64,000 bases of DNA from an uncultured Eubacteriales bacterium (GCA_900549485.1 UROG01000007.1:8615-72614); one strand, 5' to 3'. Positions 54,777 to 63,784 are shown, counted from the stretch's first letter. Made by a program: numbers and translations. Notes: generated by a model from the sequence alone, not told the origin.

Positions 54777-56486
54777 TTAAAGATTTTTTATGCGGTTCTG
54801 TATGAGCATGCCTACGGTATCGGCAAGCTTGTCAAGGCTTCTTATTCTGGCATAATCCCTGTCATAGACAAGCTTGGCGGACGGCACGTCCTCGTCGCTG
54901 CCGGTGAAAACGCACAGCACCGATATCCCGTCGGCGCGGGCGCGTCTGACCTCAAAGGCGGTATTGTCTATCCCCGCCTGCCCGCTGTACTGCTCCGGCT
55001 CCTGCCCCTCGCGGCGCTGTATTTTAATAACATCGTTCGGCTTTACGTCGGAGAGGATTATGAGCAGCTTGTGGCTTGCCGCGGTTTTGTTCATGAGATA
55101 ATGCGCCGCGGCGATCGCAAGTCCGTCGCGGTTGCAGCCGTTTGAGACATACTCAAATATTTTTGCGTTATCCGCCGGTTTATTATAGTCTCTGAAAATA
55201 CGCAGTATCGTGTACCCCGTCATGGAGCAGAACGACATTACCCTGCACGGGATATTGCATCTTGTGAGGCTCTCGGCTATCATATAGCCCTGCGCGGATA
55301 CGATCTCCTGCCGGCTCTTCTGCGACGTTGAGGCGTCAAGCAGGATGTCCACGCTGAGATCGCCCATATTATCCTGCTCGTTCTTCTTGAACACCTTTTC
55401 GTCGTTCAGCATCGCCGCCCGCCATACTCTGCCGCCGATAAGCGCGCCGCTGTTCGCCCTGACCGGCGACGGCTGCAAGTGCAGCAGCACGGAGTTTTGT
55501 ATCTTATCGGCAAGCTTGGCTATCGTTATGCGGTTCTGTGCAATATTTTTGTTATAGGAACGTCTGTTTCTCTCTATCTGTTCGGCCTCGCGCTGCCTTT
55601 CGAGAGCTTCAAAGCCGTTATGTATCTCGGAAGCGTTTACCCGCTCGCCATAAGTAAAGTGCAGATGGCAGTTATTATGCCCCTTGCGGCAGAGCGTGCG
55701 TTCCGCATGCATCATGTCGTTCTCGGAAAATGCCGGCCGCCCGTACTTTGTCTCCATGAATGCGCGCAGCTCCTTCTCGCTCATTTTGGTATTGAGCTGG
55801 CGGTCGGGCTGCTCACTGTCGGCTTTTGAATTATAGATATTATGCGGATGCTCCGCATAGCCAATGCCGAATTTTTTTATGCGGCTTTCCTTGTTTGAAG
55901 CCTTGCGCCGCCTCAGCCCCGGTATGAAGAATTTCCGCTCCTTCTTTCGCTCCTCCATACGTATCTGAAACCAGCGGCCAAACATTTCTTCCGTGCGCCG
56001 CACTATCTCATCGGTACTCATATCCGGCGAAAATTCCAGTTCATCCAGCAGCTTCATATCGTACCCGTTCATTTTCACCTCGCGCCCTAAGGCACGTGAA
56101 TAATGAGCGGAGGCAATCGCTTCAAAAAGATGATACCCGTCGCCGCCCGGAAACTGCGCAACAAATTTTTCCGCGTATTCCCGTCTCAGGCGCGCAAGCG
56201 CCGGTCTTTCCGGAAGCTCCTTATAATAGGTGCAGTTTTCAAGCCCCAGCCAGAAAAGCGACTGATACAGCTCCGCGTCCTCGTACTGTCCGAAGATCCT
56301 CAGCAGCGTTTCAAGCTTGCCGTACTCATAATGCCTGCGCACCGCACCGATTATGCAGTTCCAATACAGATCCGCGCTGCCGTCCTCGTCAAAAGCCTTG
56401 AAATCCGGTGTAAAGGTGTAGTCCTTAGCACTGTTCCATATTATATTGACTGCTCTTTTGATTTGCAGCTCGCTTATCTCTTTCAT
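54777..56486 (-). CDS. VWA-domain protein partner of MoxR ATPase
   Basis: A 569-residue cytoplasmic protein. The N-terminal ~330 residues are helical and charged, with a Lys/Arg-rich stretch around 'ERKKERKFFIPGLRRRK'. The C-terminal von Willebrand factor A domain has the MIDAS start 'DILLDASTSQKSRQE' (DxSxS near residue 385) and 'IILSDVKPND'. The overall plan is like CobT or other MoxR-associated VWA proteins, which link an AAA ATPase to a substrate being remodelled or metal-loaded. Its start overlaps the ATPase stop by four bases. The target is unknown. Confidence 0.85.
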   Translation of the reverse strand: MKEISELQIKRAVNIIWNSAKDYTFTPDFKAFDEDGSADLYWNCIIGAVRRHYEYGKLETLLRIFGQYEDAELYQSLFWLGLENCTYYKELPERPALARLRREYAEKFVAQFPGGDGYHLFEAIASAHYSRALGREVKMNGYDMKLLDELEFSPDMSTDEIVRRTEEMFGRWFQIRMEERKKERKFFIPGLRRRKASNKESRIKKFGIGYAEHPHNIYNSKADSEQPDRQLNTKMSEKELRAFMETKYGRPAFSENDMMHAERTLCRKGHNNCHLHFTYGERVNASEIHNGFEALERQREAEQIERNRRSYNKNIAQNRITIAKLADKIQNSVLLHLQPSPVRANSGALIGGRVWRAAMLNDEKVFKKNEQDNMGDLSVDILLDASTSQKSRQEIVSAQGYMIAESLTRCNIPCRVMSFCSMTGYTILRIFRDYNKPADNAKIFEYVSNGCNRDGLAIAAAHYLMNKTAASHKLLIILSDVKPNDVIKIQRREGQEPEQYSGQAGIDNTAFEVRRARADGISVLCVFTGSDEDVPSAKLVYDRDYARIRSLDKLADTVGMLIQNRIKNL

Positions 56487-57400
56487 TTGCTTTCAAACAG
56501 CTCGTTTTTTCCGAGTTTTGCGTCAATACGTGCGGATATGATATCCTGTACAAGGCTTCGCTCAAACATGTCAAAGCTCTTGTTGGTTATGCCCATCTCC
56601 AGCGCCTGACCGAGAGTAAGCCCCTGCCCGACAAGCAGCACCGAGGCAAGCAGCCCGCGCAGATCAAGCGCCTTTGTGGAAATTTCCGCGCTGTCGCACT
56701 TCTTGCGTATCTCCTGGAACAGCTTTGAAAGCTCCTCGGCGTATACGGCTTTAAGCGTAGGATACTCCTCAAGCATCAGCTTTGTGAGGTTTTCTTCGGA
56801 AATAACAGGCATATTTATGACCATAAAGCGCGACGCAAGAGCCTCGTTAAGCTCCCTCGTGCCGGCGTAGCCGTAGTTCATCGTGGCGATAAAGCGCGTG
56901 CAGGGGGCAAGCGTAATGCGCTCATACCCCGGAACGTCTATGATACGGCGGAAGTCAAGCGTAGCATGGAGCACGGAAAGCGACTCGTTCTTCGCCATGT
57001 TTATCTCGTCAAGCACGCCGAAGCCGCCCATTTCCGCACAGCAGTAAACAGGGCCGTGTCTCAGCGTGACCTCGCCGTTTTTGAAGGTATCCGTGCCGAT
57101 AAGAGAAGCGGCATCCGTATTGAGATAAAAGGATATATCCCACTGCGGACGGCCGAAGACTGCTGAGAGGTTTTCCGCAAGTACGTTTTTGCCTGTTGCT
57201 TTGGGGCCTACAAGCAGAATATTTTCCCCGGAGAGGAGCGCCGTCAGCGCCTGCTCCCACACGTCCTTTCCGTAATATTTGTATTTCGGCTTCGGCACGC
57301 GGTACTCCGCCGCCTCATCCGTCGGATATTTTTTACGGAACTTTTCTACCTTGCCGATTATTTCCTCGTCTATACCTTCCTGCCGCAAAAAGTCCAGCAT
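56483..57400 (-). CDS. MoxR-family AAA+ ATPase
   Basis: A ~305-residue AAA+ ATPase. Walker A is 'LLVGPKATGKNVLAENL' with K where Gly/Ser is commoner, Walker B is 'GVLDEINMAKNESLSVLHATLD', and sensor 1 is 'RFIATMNYGYAGT'. MoxR ATPases with VWA partners act as chaperones, for example in cofactor insertion. ATG 57404-57406 abuts AAAGGGG; the in-frame ATG 57398-57400, eight bases away, is the better start. A strong promoter lies 60 bp upstream. Confidence 0.88.
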   Translation of the reverse strand: MLDFLRQEGIDEEIIGKVEKFRKKYPTDEAAEYRVPKPKYKYYGKDVWEQALTALLSGENILLVGPKATGKNVLAENLSAVFGRPQWDISFYLNTDAASLIGTDTFKNGEVTLRHGPVYCCAEMGGFGVLDEINMAKNESLSVLHATLDFRRIIDVPGYERITLAPCTRFIATMNYGYAGTRELNEALASRFMVINMPVISEENLTKLMLEEYPTLKAVYAEELSKLFQEIRKKCDSAEISTKALDLRGLLASVLLVGQGLTLGQALEMGITNKSFDMFERSLVQDIISARIDAKLGKNELFESK

Positions 57401-57460
57401 GATCATATCCCCTTTTCATTTTTATATAGTCAATTGCCTTATTTTCTGTCGTCTGTCCCA

Positions 57461-57488
57461 ATTATAACCCTTTGCCGGTGGATGTCAA
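57461..57488 (-). promoter_or_regulatory. Sigma-A promoter of the MoxR-VWA operon
   Basis: On the minus strand, TTGACA, 16 bases, TATAAT: a near-consensus promoter. Confidence 0.85.
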
Positions 57489-57495
57489 ATCTTTA

Positions 57496-57524
57496 TTGTA
57501 AAGTCTGCAAAATAAGATTATACT
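57496..57524 (+). promoter_or_regulatory. Candidate promoter of the C39-like gene
   Basis: TTGTAA, 17 bases, TATACT, 28 bp upstream of the ATG. Its -35 lies seven bases from the -35 of the divergent MoxR promoter, so the two could compete or share a regulator. Confidence 0.6.
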
Positions 57525-57551
57525 TTTAAGGAAAAAGGGGGGTGCGGATGT

Positions 57552-58253
57552 ATGGACGAGACCGCTTTGAAGCATGAAATATGCTCCGTTGACGGGAGAA
57601 CCTACGGCGGGAGCCAGATGCTGTCCGACAACAAGAATATAAGAAACTGCGGCTGCGGCGTCGCTGCGGCCGCCGATCTGCTCATATACCTGCACAGATA
57701 CCATTCCCCTCTCGGCTGTCCGCTTCTGAAAGCCCTGCCGGAAGATGGCGCGATCCCGATCGCAGACTACCGCAGACTTCTGGCATGGCTCAGCCGTCGG
57801 TTTTTCCCGCTCATCCCGTCAAGAGGAATAAACGGCGTTATGCTTGCCGCGGGGCTTGACCTGTTTATGCGGCTTTACGGCGGCGAAATGACCGCGCTGT
57901 GGTGCTTTACCGGCGGAAAGCTGTGGCAGCGCTGCGAGGATATGCTGCGCCGCGATATTCCGGTCATTTTTTCCGTCGGGGCGAATTTTCCTAAAATCTG
58001 GGGCAGGGAGCGGCTCAGGCTGTACACAAAGCTGCCGGACGGGACTTTTCGTCCAAGCGGTTCGGTGCGCGCTCACTTCATGACCGCAACCGCCCTTGAC
58101 GATACGCACATCCGCGTCTCCTCATGGGGACGTATGTATTATATTTCCAGAGGCGAGTTTGACGAATACGTCAAAAAGCACTCAGGAAGTATTATCTGCA
58201 ACATCGTATATATAAAGCAGACTCTCAAAAAACCATGTTTTAAAGTCATATAA
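57552..58253 (+). CDS. Possible C39-like / papain-fold cysteine peptidase
   Basis: A 233-residue cytoplasmic protein without a signal peptide. 'NIRNCGCGVAAAADLLIYL' (Cys33/Cys35) resembles the Cys-Gly helix start of papain-fold and C39 peptidases. 'RAHFMTATALDD' (His175) and 'RVSSWGRMYYIS' resemble the later His and aromatic-Gly blocks. Length and order fit, but I cannot place it in a named family, and it may be catalytically inactive. AAGGGGGG-type purines precede the ATG. It is divergent from the MoxR-VWA operon. Confidence 0.55.
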   Translation: MDETALKHEICSVDGRTYGGSQMLSDNKNIRNCGCGVAAAADLLIYLHRYHSPLGCPLLKALPEDGAIPIADYRRLLAWLSRRFFPLIPSRGINGVMLAAGLDLFMRLYGGEMTALWCFTGGKLWQRCEDMLRRDIPVIFSVGANFPKIWGRERLRLYTKLPDGTFRPSGSVRAHFMTATALDDTHIRVSSWGRMYYISRGEFDEYVKKHSGSIICNIVYIKQTLKKPCFKVI

Positions 58254-58321
58254 CAGAGCAGCGGGGGAGCTTTAGGGGGCAAGGCCCGCCTCAAATTGGA
58301 TAAACCGCCGCCGAGAGCGCG

Positions 58322-58352
58322 GTCAAAAAAGTCCTTACAGGACTTTTTTGAC
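58322..58352. terminator. Palindrome after the C39-like gene
   Basis: gtcaaaaaagtcc and ggacttttttgac form a perfect 13-bp stem with a ttaca loop, with T-runs inside the arms. The 70 bases before it (gggggagctttagggggcaa...) are not coding. It may be a terminator or a short mobile palindrome. The rest of 58354-58500 shows nothing recognisable. Confidence 0.6.
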
Positions 58353-58507
58353 AAGCTGATATTTCAAGTGAGGTTCCGATATACAAAGCAGCTTTTGATC
58401 ATTCATTTTGTGTATAACCGCTTCCGCAAAAGTGACAAAATAATATACACAGTCACATGTGCGCTTGTACAATACAACAGAATGTAAAATAAAGACGAAA
58501 AACAGCA

Positions 58508-58536
58508 TTGACAAATTAAAAAAACGGTGGTACATT
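58508..58536 (+). promoter_or_regulatory. Promoter of the small Cys-rich membrane-protein gene
   Basis: TTGACA (58508-58513), 17 bases, TACATT (58531-58536). The ATG is about 50 bp downstream. Confidence 0.75.
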
Positions 58537-58587
58537 GCACCCAACAAGCAAAGCTTGTGGAAAGTACACAAGAAAGGAGCCGAGAAT

Positions 58588-58875
58588 ATGTATAGTTTTA
58601 CCAAGGGTTTTGACTGTGCTGTATCTTCTTCCGTTTGTCGTGAAGAGGCTTCTTCCGCATGCTCTCAGTGCTCCTCCGCTTCTTCTGTCGTTATAGTTAT
58701 GGGCATCAGTGTTCTGATGTCCATTTTTGCTGTTATGGGCATGGCGTATATCATGCGAGACTGCCTTAGCATAATAATATGCATTATTATAATGCTTGCC
58801 GTACTTGCTCTCGCAATACGCCTTATTATTGATGCTTTTCAATTGCCCGCAGGTGGAAAACCGTATTTCGGATAA
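58588..58875 (+). CDS. Small membrane protein with Cys-rich N-terminus, unknown
   Basis: A 95-residue protein. The first 32 residues carry four cysteines (10, 17, 25, 28) among Ser and Ala; then come two hydrophobic spans (VVIVMGISVLMSIFAVMGMAYI and LSIIICIIIMLAVLALAIRL) and a short tail. AAAGGAG is nine bases before ATG 58588; the frame extends upstream without a site. It has its own promoter and terminator. No family is recognised. A metal-binding or redox role is possible from the cysteines only. Confidence 0.65.
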   Translation: MYSFTKGFDCAVSSSVCREEASSACSQCSSASSVVIVMGISVLMSIFAVMGMAYIMRDCLSIIICIIIMLAVLALAIRLIIDAFQLPAGGKPYFG

Positions 58876-58894
58876 CTGTTGATCGGTTATATAC

Positions 58895-58928
58895 AAAACG
58901 GTTCCGCTTCTGGGCGGAACCGTTTTTT
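58895..58928 (+). terminator. Intrinsic terminator between the small gene and livK
   Basis: aaaacggttccgc and gcggaaccgtttt form a 13-bp stem and run into seven T. Confidence 0.88.
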
Positions 58929-58938
58929 TGTATATATT

Positions 58939-58977
58939 TGCCGCGTGCCTCCTTCGGCCGGGGTACGGCACGCGGCA
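58939..58977 (+). promoter_or_regulatory. Hairpin in the livK leader
   Basis: tgccgcgtgcc and ggcacgcggca form a perfect 11-bp stem with a purine-rich loop, 43 bp before the livK start. It has no T-run. I see no clear promoter between the preceding terminator and livK, so livK may be read partly through that terminator. Confidence 0.5.
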
Positions 58978-59020
58978 GGCGCAAAAATTGCTAAAAAATG
59001 AAATCAAGGAGTAAATGACT

Positions 59021-60172
59021 ATGAAAAAGGTTTTGTCTATGGTTCTCGCCGTCGCAATGATGGTGTCCGTATTCGCACTGTGCGGCTCTTCCGCATTTGC
59101 CGCAGATGAAGCGATCAAAATCGGCGGCATCGGCCCCGTTACCGGCCCCGCCGCTATCTACGGCAAGGCTGTTGAAACCGCAATGAAGATCGCCGTTGAC
59201 GAGGTGAACGCTCTCGGCGGCGTACAGTTTGAGCTTAACTTCCAGGATGACGCGCACGACGCCGAAACTTCCGTCAATGCATACGGCAATCTGATGGACT
59301 GGGGTATGCAGGTTCTTATCGGCACCGTTACCTCCACTCCCTGCGCCGCAGTTGCAGCAGAGGCTGCCGCTGATCACATCTTCGTCCTGACCCCGTCCGC
59401 CTCCTCCCCCACCGTCACCGAGGGCAAGACCAATGTCTTCCAGATGTGCTTCAGCGATCCTAACCAGGGCGTCGCTTCCGCCGACTACATCTCCGCAAAC
59501 GGTCTGAGCGATGCTATCGCCGTCATCTACAACAACGGCGATGCATATTCCACCGGTATCTATGAGAAGTTCGTCTCCGAGGCAGCCGAAAAGGGTCTTA
59601 ACATTGTCTACACCGGCACCTTCACCGACGATTCCGCAACCGACTTCTCCTCTCAGCTCACTGCCGCCCGCGATGCCGGCGCTGACATGCTCTTCCTCCC
59701 CATCTACTACACCCCGATCTCCGTTATCATGAACCAGTGCGCTGCAATGAATTGGGACGTCAAGTACTTCGGCGTTGACGGCATGGACGGTCTGCTTGCG
59801 CTTGAGGGCTTCAACACCGAGCTTGCCGAGGGCGCATACCTGCTCACTCCTTTCTCCGCAGACGCATCCGACGATCTCACAAAGAGCTTTGTTGAAAAGT
59901 ACGAAGCCGCTTGCGGCGACGTTCCCAATCAGTTCGCAGCAGACGCTTACGACTGCGTATGGGCTGTCTACAATGTATGCACCGAAAACGGTCTTGACGG
60001 CAGCATGAGCGCCGAAGATCTGTGCGACGCGCTTATCGCAGGCTTCACCGGCGGCTTCACTTACAGCGGTCTGACCGGCGACGATATGACATGGAACACC
60101 AGCGGCGAGGTTTCAAAGGCTCCTAAGGCCGTTGTTATCCACGACGGCGCATACGTGCTCAGCGAGCAGTGA
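59021..60172 (+). CDS. livK: Branched-chain amino acid ABC transporter substrate-binding protein
   Basis: A 383-residue extracellular binding protein of the Leu/Ile/Val family (Peripla_BP_6). The signal peptide ends near 'SAFAADEAIKIG'; a Cys occurs before this (FALCGSS) but does not fit a lipobox well. Fold blocks are 'IGPVTGPAAIYGKAVETAMKIAVDEVN', 'LIGTVTSTPCAAVAA' and 'PSASSPTVTEGKTNVFQMCFSDPNQG'. AAGGAG is nine bases before ATG 59021 and three before ATG 59015, so the second is chosen. The ligand is probably Leu, Ile or Val, but members bind diverse compounds. Confidence 0.92.
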   Translation: MKKVLSMVLAVAMMVSVFALCGSSAFAADEAIKIGGIGPVTGPAAIYGKAVETAMKIAVDEVNALGGVQFELNFQDDAHDAETSVNAYGNLMDWGMQVLIGTVTSTPCAAVAAEAAADHIFVLTPSASSPTVTEGKTNVFQMCFSDPNQGVASADYISANGLSDAIAVIYNNGDAYSTGIYEKFVSEAAEKGLNIVYTGTFTDDSATDFSSQLTAARDAGADMLFLPIYYTPISVIMNQCAAMNWDVKYFGVDGMDGLLALEGFNTELAEGAYLLTPFSADASDDLTKSFVEKYEAACGDVPNQFAADAYDCVWAVYNVCTENGLDGSMSAEDLCDALIAGFTGGFTYSGLTGDDMTWNTSGEVSKAPKAVVIHDGAYVLSEQ

Positions 60173-60271
60173 TCCGCTAAGCTTTTACACGGGCAAGGGG
60201 AAGCAGACGCTTCCCCCTTGCCCGGCGTGTCAAAAATGAGCACTGCTTACATACAAAGGACGGTAACTCCC

Positions 60272-61153
60272 ATGACTTTTCTGACATATCTTATCAACGG
60301 AATAAGCCTCGGCAGCGTTTATGCAATAATCGCACTCGGCTATACCATGGTTTACGGCATTGCGAAAATGCTTAACTTTGCGCACGGCGATATTATTATG
60401 GTCGGCGGCTATATCTCTTACTTCGCGGCAAATTCCTTCGGTCTTCCCCCTGTCGTCTCCGTGCTTGCCGCATGCCTCGTCTGCACCGCTCTCGGCATCG
60501 TTATAGAGCGTCTCGCGTACAAGCCGCTCAGAAACTCCGCGTCTCTGGCCGTACTCATCACCGCTATCGGCGTCAGCTATTTTTTGCAGAACGGCGCAAT
60601 GCTCGTATGGTCTTCCAACCCAAGGGTGTATTCTTCCCTTGTCGGCTTCAGCGGCATAAGCCTTTTCGACGGCAGGCTCAACATCTCCGGCGAGGCGATC
60701 GTCACCGTCCTTGTGTGCATCGTCATCATGGCGGCGCTTACTTATCTTACGCAGAAAACAAAGCTCGGCAAAGCCATGCGCGCATGCAGCGAGGATAAAG
60801 CAGCCGCCCAGCTCATGGGCATCAACGTTGACTCCACCATCTCCGCAACCTTTGCCATCGGCTCCGCGCTCGCGGCAGTGGCAGGCGTACTGCTCTGCTC
60901 CTCTTATTCTACGCTTATGCCGACTACAGGCTCCATGCCCGGCATCAAGGCGTTTACCGCTGCGGTCTTCGGCGGCATCGGCTCCATCCCCGGCGCATTT
61001 CTCGGCGGGCTTCTGCTCGGCATAATCGAGAAATTCGCGCAGGCGTACATCTCAACGCAGCTGTCCGACGCCATTGTATTCGCGGTTCTGATCATCGTAC
61101 TGCTCGTAAAGCCGTCCGGTCTGCTCGGCACGGCGGAACGTGAGAAGGTCTGA
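60272..61153 (+). CDS. livH: Branched-chain amino acid ABC transporter permease LivH
   Basis: A 293-residue permease with about eight membrane spans. LivH blocks are 'NGISLGSVYAIIALGYTMVYGIAKMLNFAHGDIIMVGGYI' near the start and 'AMRACSEDKAAAQLMGIN' in the cytoplasmic loop. 'AAVFGGIGSIPGAFLGG' is the ATPase-contact region. ATG 60272 follows AAAGGA; the 18 codons upstream are not conserved in the family. Confidence 0.94.
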   Translation: MTFLTYLINGISLGSVYAIIALGYTMVYGIAKMLNFAHGDIIMVGGYISYFAANSFGLPPVVSVLAACLVCTALGIVIERLAYKPLRNSASLAVLITAIGVSYFLQNGAMLVWSSNPRVYSSLVGFSGISLFDGRLNISGEAIVTVLVCIVIMAALTYLTQKTKLGKAMRACSEDKAAAQLMGINVDSTISATFAIGSALAAVAGVLLCSSYSTLMPTTGSMPGIKAFTAAVFGGIGSIPGAFLGGLLLGIIEKFAQAYISTQLSDAIVFAVLIIVLLVKPSGLLGTAEREKV

Positions 61154-61163
61154 GGTGGAAAAG

Positions 61164-62237
61164 ATGAAAATGAAAAAATATACCAGACAGTGCCTTATCA
61201 ACTACGCGCTTGTCATCGTGCTTTTCGCGCTGTTCCAGACGCTCTCCTCCACCGGTCATCTCAGCCGCTCCATGAGAGGGCAGCTCGTTCCCGTCTGCGT
61301 TTATATCACGACCGCTATCGCGCTCAACGTCGTTGTCGGCTTCAGCGGCGACCTCAGTCTCGGCCACGCGGGCTTCATGAGCATAGGCGCGTTTTCCGGC
61401 GTTGTGTTCTGCCAGCTTTTCTCCGGCGTTTCCAATGAGGCCGTCCGTCTCATACTCAGTATGTTCTGCGGCGGCGTCACTGCCGGTATCTTCGGCTTTC
61501 TCATCGGCATCCCCGTCCTCAGACTGCGCGGCGACTATCTCGCCATCGTCACCCTTGCCTTCGGGGAGATCATTAAAAATATCGTGAACTGCGTCTATCT
61601 CGGCTATGATAACGAGGGCTGGCATTTCAGCTTCGGGCAGTCGCTTGCAATGGGCGAAGGTGCCGTGAACGTGCTGAACGGCCCTATGGGCGTTACAGGA
61701 AACACCAAGCTTTCCACATTCTTCATCGGCTTTCTGCTCGTGATGTTTACCCTTTTCATCGTGCAGAATCTCATGGATTCCCGCACGGGACGCGCAATAA
61801 CCGCCGTCCGCGATAACCGCATCGCTGCGGAGAGTATCGGTCTTTCGGCAAGCAAATTCAAAATGATCGCATTTGTCACCTCCGCGTTTCTCACCGGCAT
61901 GGCAGGAACGCTTTACGTCATGAACTACGCCTCCGTCGCGCCGAGTAAGTTCAACTTCAACACATCCATCCTCATTCTTTGCTTTGTTGTCATGGGCGGT
62001 ATGGGCAATATCCGCGGCTCGTTCATAGCGGCAATACTGCTCACTGTGCTTCCCGAAAAGCTCAGAGCCGTCGGCGATTACAGGATGCTTATCTATGCCG
62101 TGCTGCTCATCGCCGTGATGCTGATAACGCAGTCCCAGAGCGGCAGGGATCTTTTTGCCAAGTTCGCCGCGCCCGTCAGGGACCTTATCGAAAACAAAGC
62201 AAACAAGGAAGCAAAGGAGGACGCTCACAATGGCTGA
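61164..62237 (+). CDS. livM: Branched-chain amino acid ABC transporter permease LivM
   Basis: A 357-residue permease. 'ALNVVVGFSGDLSLGHAGFMSIGAFSG' and 'RGDYLAIVTLAFGEIIKNIVN' are typical LivM blocks, followed by 'GRAITAVRDNRIAAESIGLS' and 'MGGMGNIRGSFIAA'. Two in-frame ATGs are close (61164, 61170); GAGGTGG sits six bases before the first. The gene overlaps livG by eight bases. Confidence 0.94.
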   Translation: MKMKKYTRQCLINYALVIVLFALFQTLSSTGHLSRSMRGQLVPVCVYITTAIALNVVVGFSGDLSLGHAGFMSIGAFSGVVFCQLFSGVSNEAVRLILSMFCGGVTAGIFGFLIGIPVLRLRGDYLAIVTLAFGEIIKNIVNCVYLGYDNEGWHFSFGQSLAMGEGAVNVLNGPMGVTGNTKLSTFFIGFLLVMFTLFIVQNLMDSRTGRAITAVRDNRIAAESIGLSASKFKMIAFVTSAFLTGMAGTLYVMNYASVAPSKFNFNTSILILCFVVMGGMGNIRGSFIAAILLTVLPEKLRAVGDYRMLIYAVLLIAVMLITQSQSGRDLFAKFAAPVRDLIENKANKEAKEDAHNG

Positions 62238-63060
62238 TCTTATCAGAGTAGTAAACGACAACGCGCTGCTCACCAAGCGCGATCTGGATAAGACTCCGGT
62301 GCTTGAAACGCGCCACCTCGGCATACAGTTCGGCGGTCTCAAGGCCGTGGACGATGTCAATCTCACAATAGGCCGCAGCGAGATATCCGGCCTTATCGGT
62401 CCTAACGGCGCAGGCAAAACCACGCTCTTCAATCTGCTGACAAAGGTATACCACCCCACAAGCGGTACTATATTGCTCAACCAGCGCGATATCAACACAT
62501 ACAGCACCATTCAGGCGAATCAGGCAGGCATTGCGCGCACGTTCCAGAACATCCGCCTTTTCAGCGGCATGAGCGTGCTTGATAATGTGCTTGCCGGTCT
62601 TTACCGCGAGCAGACCTACTCGCTGCTCGACTCCATGCTCCGTCTGCCCGCTTTCGGCCGTTCCGAAAGGATAGCGAAGGAACGCGCAATGGAGCTGCTG
62701 AGCATCTTCAACATGGAAGACGTGGCGGACGCTCAGGCGGGCAGCCTTCCTTACGGTGCGCAGAGACGGCTTGAGATCGTCCGCGCACTGGCTACAAACC
62801 CCTGTCTCCTGCTGCTTGATGAGCCCGCCGCAGGAATGAACCCCTCCGAAACGGCAGAGCTTATGGAGCATATCAGGAAAATCCGCGATACGTTCCAGAT
62901 CGCAATACTGCTCATCGAGCACGACATGAATCTGGTAATGGGTATCTGCGAGGGTATTGCCGTTCTGAACTACGGCAGAGTCATCGCCAAGGGTACGCCC
63001 GACGACATAAAGAACGATCCCAAGGTGATTGAGGCATACCTCGGCAGAAAGGAGGCATAA
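62230..63060 (+). CDS. livG: Branched-chain amino acid ABC transporter ATPase LivG
   Basis: A 276-residue ATPase. Walker A is GPNGAGKTT, the signature region reads 'GSLPYGAQRRLEIVRALATNP' (Tyr-Gly in place of the usual SGG, normal for LivG), and Walker B is LLLLDEPAAGMNP. AAAGGAGG lies nine bases before ATG 62230. It pairs with LivF. Confidence 0.95.
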   Translation: MADLIRVVNDNALLTKRDLDKTPVLETRHLGIQFGGLKAVDDVNLTIGRSEISGLIGPNGAGKTTLFNLLTKVYHPTSGTILLNQRDINTYSTIQANQAGIARTFQNIRLFSGMSVLDNVLAGLYREQTYSLLDSMLRLPAFGRSERIAKERAMELLSIFNMEDVADAQAGSLPYGAQRRLEIVRALATNPCLLLLDEPAAGMNPSETAELMEHIRKIRDTFQIAILLIEHDMNLVMGICEGIAVLNYGRVIAKGTPDDIKNDPKVIEAYLGRKEA

Positions 63061-63062
63061 GT

Positions 63063-63776
63063 ATGGCAGAACCTATGCTCAAGGTGGAAAACCTGAATGT
63101 GTATTACGGCACAATTCACGCGCTCAAAGGCATATCCTTTGACGTCAATGAAGGCGAGATAGTGACCCTCATCGGCGCAAACGGCGCCGGAAAAAGCACT
63201 ACCCTCAACACGATCTGCGGTCTGCTGCACAGCAGGACAGGCAGCATTACCTTTGAGGGCAGGAGCATCATGCACCGCAGCGCGCATATGATAGTTTCCG
63301 ACGGTATCGCGCACTGTCCGGAGGGCAGGCACGTTTTCGCAAAAATGACCGTTGAGGACAACCTCGAGATGGGCGGCTTCACGAGACCCCGCTCTGAGAT
63401 TGCCGATTCGATCGCGGCGGTATACAAAAGTTTCCCCCGCCTTAAAGAGCGCCGCACTCAGCTTGCCGGTACTTTGTCCGGCGGTGAGCAGCAGATGCTT
63501 GCAATGGGCAGGGCGATGATGTCAAAGCCACGTCTGCTGATGCTTGACGAGCCGTCAATGGGCCTTGCGCCTATACTTGTCGAGCAGATATTCGACATGA
63601 TAAAGGAGCTTCATAAGCAGGGCACCACGATACTCCTTGTCGAACAGAATGCGCAGATGGCGCTGTCGGTCGCGGATCGCGGCTACGTTCTCGAAACGGG
63701 AAGGATCTCCCTCTCCGGTACAGGCGCTGAGCTTGCCGCCAGCGAGGACGTCAGAAAAGCGTATCTCGGCGGCTGA
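63063..63776 (+). CDS. livF: Branched-chain amino acid ABC transporter ATPase LivF
   Basis: A 237-residue ATPase. Walker A is GANGAGKST, the signature is LSGGEQQMLAMGRAMM, and Walker B is LLMLDEPSMGLAP, with 'VYYGTIHALKGISFDV' at the N-terminus. It starts two bases after the livG stop with AAAGGAGG upstream, and completes livKHMGF. Confidence 0.96.
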   Translation: MAEPMLKVENLNVYYGTIHALKGISFDVNEGEIVTLIGANGAGKSTTLNTICGLLHSRTGSITFEGRSIMHRSAHMIVSDGIAHCPEGRHVFAKMTVEDNLEMGGFTRPRSEIADSIAAVYKSFPRLKERRTQLAGTLSGGEQQMLAMGRAMMSKPRLLMLDEPSMGLAPILVEQIFDMIKELHKQGTTILLVEQNAQMALSVADRGYVLETGRISLSGTGAELAASEDVRKAYLGG

Positions 63777-63784
63777 TATATACG

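Noticed and set aside
61092..62510. 472-codon minus-strand ORF opposite livM and livG
   Set aside because: Shadow of the liv operon; composition dominated by charged repeats of antisense origin.
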